Shown: in pieces, positions 30,400-33,399 of the stretch
How the letters are laid out: each line of letters starts with the position of its first letter
How positions within the stretch are numbered: the first letter of the stretch is position 1
NCBI GenBank assembly: GCA_016929515.1
Contig: JAFGIR010000197.1
Coordinates: forward strand, 1 to 33,399
Direction: 5' to 3'
Length of the DNA stretch: 33,399 nt
DNA from: Pirellulales bacterium
GTDB taxonomy: Bacteria > Planctomycetota > Planctomycetia > Pirellulales > Thermoguttaceae
The notes under the pieces: model-generated
What the model was told of the DNA's origin: nothing
What the model saw: only the letters and a program-made list of their open reading frames with translations
The model's database searches: none
Position numbers and translations under genes: made by a program

Positions 30400-31545
30400 A
30401 TGAAAGCTCTGTTCAACGGTGCTTGTCTTTTTCAAGGCGGCGCTCTGACCGTAGCGGCCTCCTTCATGCTGCAAGCGTTTCGCGATCGAAGCGACCTTCA
30501 GTGGTCCTTTATCGTTTCGCGCGCGATCGTCGACGAGTTGAAGCGACTCGATGCCGACCTCCCGCCGGACCTGAACGTGTTCGAGGTGTCTCCGGCTCGG
30601 AATCGCAAGGCCCGTGCCAAGTTGCGAGCACTGGAAGCAACCCTTCAACCGGACGTCGTCTTCACTCTGTTCAGCCCTGCCTACGTGCGATTCCAAGCGC
30701 CGCACCTCATGGGCTGCGGCAACAGTTGGGTAACCAATCCGACCTGGGCCGCCTATCGGACCATGCGGTTTCCCCTCGGCACGGCACACTGGTTTCTCCT
30801 GACCATGTACCAATCGCAATGGATGTCTCTTGCCGACGCTTGGGTAACCCAGACCGAAACCGTACGCCAAGGGCTTCACCGGCGATTCGGATTTCCGCTC
30901 GACCGGATCGACGTTGTTTCGAATACGTGCGACGACAACTACCTGCGGAACCAGGCCGTCCAGCCCTTTCCGCGGCGGGACACCAAGATCCGCTTGTTGT
31001 GTTTCGCCGCGGCCTACGCTCACAAAAACCCCATGATCGCGCCTCGCGTGGCCAAGCGTCTGGAAAAACTCGACCCTTCGCTCGATTTTGAATTCGTCTT
31101 GACGCTACCCGAGCAAAGTGACGTCTACCGCCGGGTTCGAAAACTGTCCGATTCGCTGGGCGTCGCCCAGCGAATCGCGAATCTGGGTCCTGTTCCACTG
31201 GCCGACGGCCCCGAACTCTACCGAAGTTGCCACGTCTCCTTCTTGCCCACGTTATTGGAGAGCTTCAGCGCGACGTACCCCGAGTCGATGGCCATGGGGC
31301 TACCGATCGTTACCTCCGATCTGGGGTTCGCTCGTGACGTGTGTCGTAACGCCGCTCTTTACTACGACTACTGGGACGCCAATGCCGCCGCGGAGTGCAT
31401 TCTGAAACTGCTGACCGACCGTGAACTCTGGCAGTCGCAAATCGAGCGAGGAAAGGCCGTGCTCGCGGAACTTCCGAATCCGAGTGAACGCTATGACCAA
31501 TACGCCGAGTGCGTGCGAAAGCTGGCCGAGCGGGGCCGGCGATAA
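30400..31545 (+). CDS. Glycosyltransferase, GT4 family
   Basis: GT-B fold glycosyltransferase of 381 residues. The N-terminal half opens with a glycine-rich GACLFQGGALTVAASFML, a nucleotide-sugar enzyme-like loop. The C-terminal half has LLCFAAAYAHKNPMIAPRVAKRL, then RIANLGPVPLADGPELYRSCHV and FLPTLLESFSATYPESMAMGLPI with the donor-site E-x7-E pair, then NAALYYDYWDANA. An AAGG ribosome-binding site lies about 11 bases before the ATG. It follows the Wzy/ligase gene by 12 bases and is the last plus-strand gene. The transferred sugar is unknown. Confidence 0.88.
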   Translation: MKALFNGACLFQGGALTVAASFMLQAFRDRSDLQWSFIVSRAIVDELKRLDADLPPDLNVFEVSPARNRKARAKLRALEATLQPDVVFTLFSPAYVRFQAPHLMGCGNSWVTNPTWAAYRTMRFPLGTAHWFLLTMYQSQWMSLADAWVTQTETVRQGLHRRFGFPLDRIDVVSNTCDDNYLRNQAVQPFPRRDTKIRLLCFAAAYAHKNPMIAPRVAKRLEKLDPSLDFEFVLTLPEQSDVYRRVRKLSDSLGVAQRIANLGPVPLADGPELYRSCHVSFLPTLLESFSATYPESMAMGLPIVTSDLGFARDVCRNAALYYDYWDANAAAECILKLLTDRELWQSQIERGKAVLAELPNPSERYDQYAECVRKLAERGRR

Positions 31546-31554
31546 TGCTATCGC
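31539..31554. terminator. Short hairpin between convergent genes
   Basis: GCGATA and TATCGC pair around an ATGC loop, overlapping the stop codon of the GT4 gene and lying 27 bases from the end of the opposing oxidoreductase gene. There is no U-run on either side, so a bidirectional stop is only a possibility. Confidence 0.3.
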
Positions 31555-31580
31555 TTGATCGACACGCCGGGCAAGCGGCC

Positions 31581-33137
31581 CTATCGCCCTTGCCATGCAT
31601 TTTCCATGTCCAGCATCAGCCCGTTCATGACCTGAATCGAGTGCAGCGAGTCGCCCGGTTCTCCCTTCTTGATCGCTGCGGCGATCGTGCGATACATCCT
31701 GCTGTAGGCGTCCATACGGCTGGTTCTCTTCCTCCGAAGAACGCGGATTCTCCCCTCGGCCAGATAGCGTGAACCGTTCATCACGGTCACCGTGCGGTCC
31801 TTGGCTCGCATCGTCACATGATCCTGCACGCCGATGCGCGGACTTCCCTCGTGCGTCAGGTGCAAGTGCAGCGAGGCGCCGTTTTCCAACTCGGCCGTCA
31901 CGGTCGTATCGCCGTTCGAAGCCTTGATGACCTGCTGCCGCCTGGGCCGAGCATAATCGTTCATGAACAGAAAATGATCGATCCAATGGCAACCATTGCT
32001 AATCAAGTGGCTGCCCGAGTTGGGCCATCGATACCAGTGGTAACGCGGCAGCGCCACTTCAAACACGTCGCACGCATAATGGATCGGATCGCCCGGCTCG
32101 ACCGCCAGGTCCTCTCGAGCAAGGGCAAAGAGCGGATTGTAGCGCATATGGAAACAGGTAAACAGTTTTCCTTTCGTCCGACGCAGCGTCTCGAGGATTC
32201 TCTCCAACTGCGATTCGGTCGTAACCAGCGGTTTTTCGACCACGGCGACGGCCCCTCGTTCGAGTGCGACAATCGCTTGCTCGGTGTGCGTGTGGTGGTA
32301 CCCGGCCATGAAATGCACGTCGTACCGCGAGTCCTCTGGACAGTCGAGGCTCGTCGAAACACTCCACGGTTGATTTCCCACCCGACCAATCTGCGTCGGA
32401 TTGAGTTCGTGGACGGCCTGAATCTGGATGTACCGATCCACGTTGGGGATGATTTGCGTCTTGGCATAGTTGCCCATGCCGAACACGATACCCGTCATCG
32501 CCGCGCCCGGCTTGTCTCCGGCGCGTGCCGCGCGCTGCTCGACGGGGCTGGGGGTCGCCACGGGAAGCAACTCAAACGAGCCGGGCTCCGTGTTCCAATA
32601 CGCCTCCTGGGCCTCGAAGACCCGGCGGAGCCCTTCTTCGTCCGCGGGCGTACCCGACTCGGGCTGCCAACCAACCAGACTCTCGACCAGCGCGTCCTTC
32701 GGTCCCTCGGGATACAGCCGGATGCCCGCCGAATCCGCATGGGCCGCCAGCACGTCCTCGGAAACCGGCCTCACCAGGCAACTCGGCGCCACGATGCGCT
32801 CGACGCATTTCGGATGCGACGGTGCAAGGAAAGCGACAGCCATGCCGTCGGGCCATGCTCCGGAGTCTTCGCTTTCGACGATCTTGCCCAACCCAACCGA
32901 GTAATAAACCTCGTTGCGCAGCGACTCGTTCATCCGCGAACGAATCTTCCGGATCACGGCGCGAACCCCGACCTCCTTGAGGTACTCCCAAATAATGAGC
33001 GGGTTCCGCGGGTATTCGAGGAACATGTTGGAGACGCGGGCCACGTTCGCCCAGCACGAGACCTGGATGCGAACTCGGCCCTCGCACAACGAGTAGTCCA
33101 GATACGAATCCAACCAGCTTTTACCCAGAATGTACAT
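31581..33137 (-). CDS. Gfo/Idh/MocA oxidoreductase with N-terminal MDR-like half domain
   Basis: NAD(P)-dependent sugar oxidoreductase family. The Rossmann start GIVFGMGNYAKTQII lies at about residue 216, the FMAGYHHTHTEQAI region at about 276-289, and the catalytic VVEKP with Lys at 299-303, followed by HLISNGCHWIDHF. Before this, residues 1-205 look like the first half of a zinc-alcohol-dehydrogenase (MDR, GroES-like) domain as found in bi-domain oxidoreductases: VRIQVSCW, a YPRNPLIIWEYLKEVG-like helix region, SVGLGKIVE and VERIVAPSCLVRPV. The nucleotide-binding half of that domain seems missing. The frame extends to 33332, but a GGAG stands 9 bases before the ATG at 33137, giving 518 residues; an ATG at 33146 touches the GGAG. 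It may modify a nucleotide sugar for this polymer, which is inference from position. Confidence 0.8.
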   Translation of the reverse strand: MYILGKSWLDSYLDYSLCEGRVRIQVSCWANVARVSNMFLEYPRNPLIIWEYLKEVGVRAVIRKIRSRMNESLRNEVYYSVGLGKIVESEDSGAWPDGMAVAFLAPSHPKCVERIVAPSCLVRPVSEDVLAAHADSAGIRLYPEGPKDALVESLVGWQPESGTPADEEGLRRVFEAQEAYWNTEPGSFELLPVATPSPVEQRAARAGDKPGAAMTGIVFGMGNYAKTQIIPNVDRYIQIQAVHELNPTQIGRVGNQPWSVSTSLDCPEDSRYDVHFMAGYHHTHTEQAIVALERGAVAVVEKPLVTTESQLERILETLRRTKGKLFTCFHMRYNPLFALAREDLAVEPGDPIHYACDVFEVALPRYHWYRWPNSGSHLISNGCHWIDHFLFMNDYARPRRQQVIKASNGDTTVTAELENGASLHLHLTHEGSPRIGVQDHVTMRAKDRTVTVMNGSRYLAEGRIRVLRRKRTSRMDAYSRMYRTIAAAIKKGEPGDSLHSIQVMNGLMLDMENAWQGR

Positions 33138-33399
33138 CTTCGGCATCTCCGACGATCCGGCACGACACGATCGTGGCCTGCAAAGCCAACGAACGCAAGA
33201 CGCCCCGCGGAAACCCCGAATTCTATCCCCGCGGTGGAACAGTGTCAAATCAACCGGGCCGGCGTCGCCCGCCTGCAATTTCGGATGTCTCAACGCCGCG
33301 ATTCCAGCGCCGCCGTCCCGAACCAGAGTCAACCGTTTTTGCGCAACCCATACCGCCGTATATGCTTAGTAGAGAGCGTCGGGGCAGGGCCCCGGCGCC

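Noticed and set aside
29566-31023. 485-codon open frame on the minus strand
   Set aside because: It spans the Wzy/ligase gene and the next GT4 gene in antisense. No motif or ribosome-binding site supports it.
33138-33332. Longer N-terminus for the Gfo/Idh protein
   Set aside because: The upstream residues have no domain character, and the ATG at 33137 has GGAG at the right distance.

Overview
This window reads as one large extracellular-polysaccharide locus from a planctomycete, most likely of the Pirellulales type. That placement is inference. It rests on high-GC coding sequence, on exosortase and EpsI encoded among Wza/Wzc/WecA/Wzx/Wzy homologues, on small proteins of planctomycete flavour (the secreted 129-residue protein at 2204-2593 and the helical protein cut off at the left edge), and on GTG/TTG starts. 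No rRNA, tRNA or CRISPR array was seen.

Layout. Positions 1-4463 are on the minus strand: a small protein truncated by the window edge, a Wza-type outer-membrane export lipoprotein, a small secreted protein with its own sigma70-like promoter, and a 505-residue membrane protein carrying three VanZ-like repeats. A 1-kb divergent intergenic region follows, holding a good -24/-12 (sigma54) promoter candidate and an upstream inverted repeat. From 5462 to 31545 everything is on the plus strand: exosortase; Wzc-like chain-length regulator/BY-kinase; a terminator hairpin; WecA/MraY-type initiating phosphoglycosyltransferase; EpsI; UDP-GlcNAc 2-epimerase; flippase 1; polysaccharide pyruvyl transferase 1; two SAM methyltransferases; a GT4 glycosyltransferase; GDP-mannose 4,6-dehydratase; a second glycosyltransferase-like protein; a 0.65-kb gap holding an epsI 3'-end remnant; flippase 2; a GT4 enzyme; a terminator and promoter pair; sulfotransferase; a ferredoxin/FrhB-like protein; pyruvyl transferase 2; an O-antigen ligase/polymerase; and another GT4 enzyme. 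The last gene is on the minus strand: a Gfo/Idh/MocA oxidoreductase with an unusual N-terminal domain.

How the genes fit together. WecA would start the repeat unit on undecaprenyl phosphate. WecB and Gmd supply UDP-ManNAc and GDP-4-keto-6-deoxymannose. The glycosyltransferases extend the unit, and methyl, pyruvyl and sulfate groups decorate it. The flippases move it across the inner membrane, the Wzy/ligase protein polymerises or transfers it, and Wzc and Wza control length and export. The exosortase/EpsI pair suggests coupling to a surface-protein anchoring system, but no sorting-signal protein is encoded here.

Most notable. (1) A degenerate direct repeat of the epsI 3' end brackets about 10 kb of sugar-specific genes, which looks like a cassette boundary. 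(2) A G+C drop from about 62% to 37% falls inside flippase gene 1 and marks a low-GC insert running to the gmd start. (3) An IS-transposase N-terminus fragment lies just before a methyltransferase. (4) One protein carries three VanZ repeats. (5) A putative sigma54 promoter precedes the exosortase gene.
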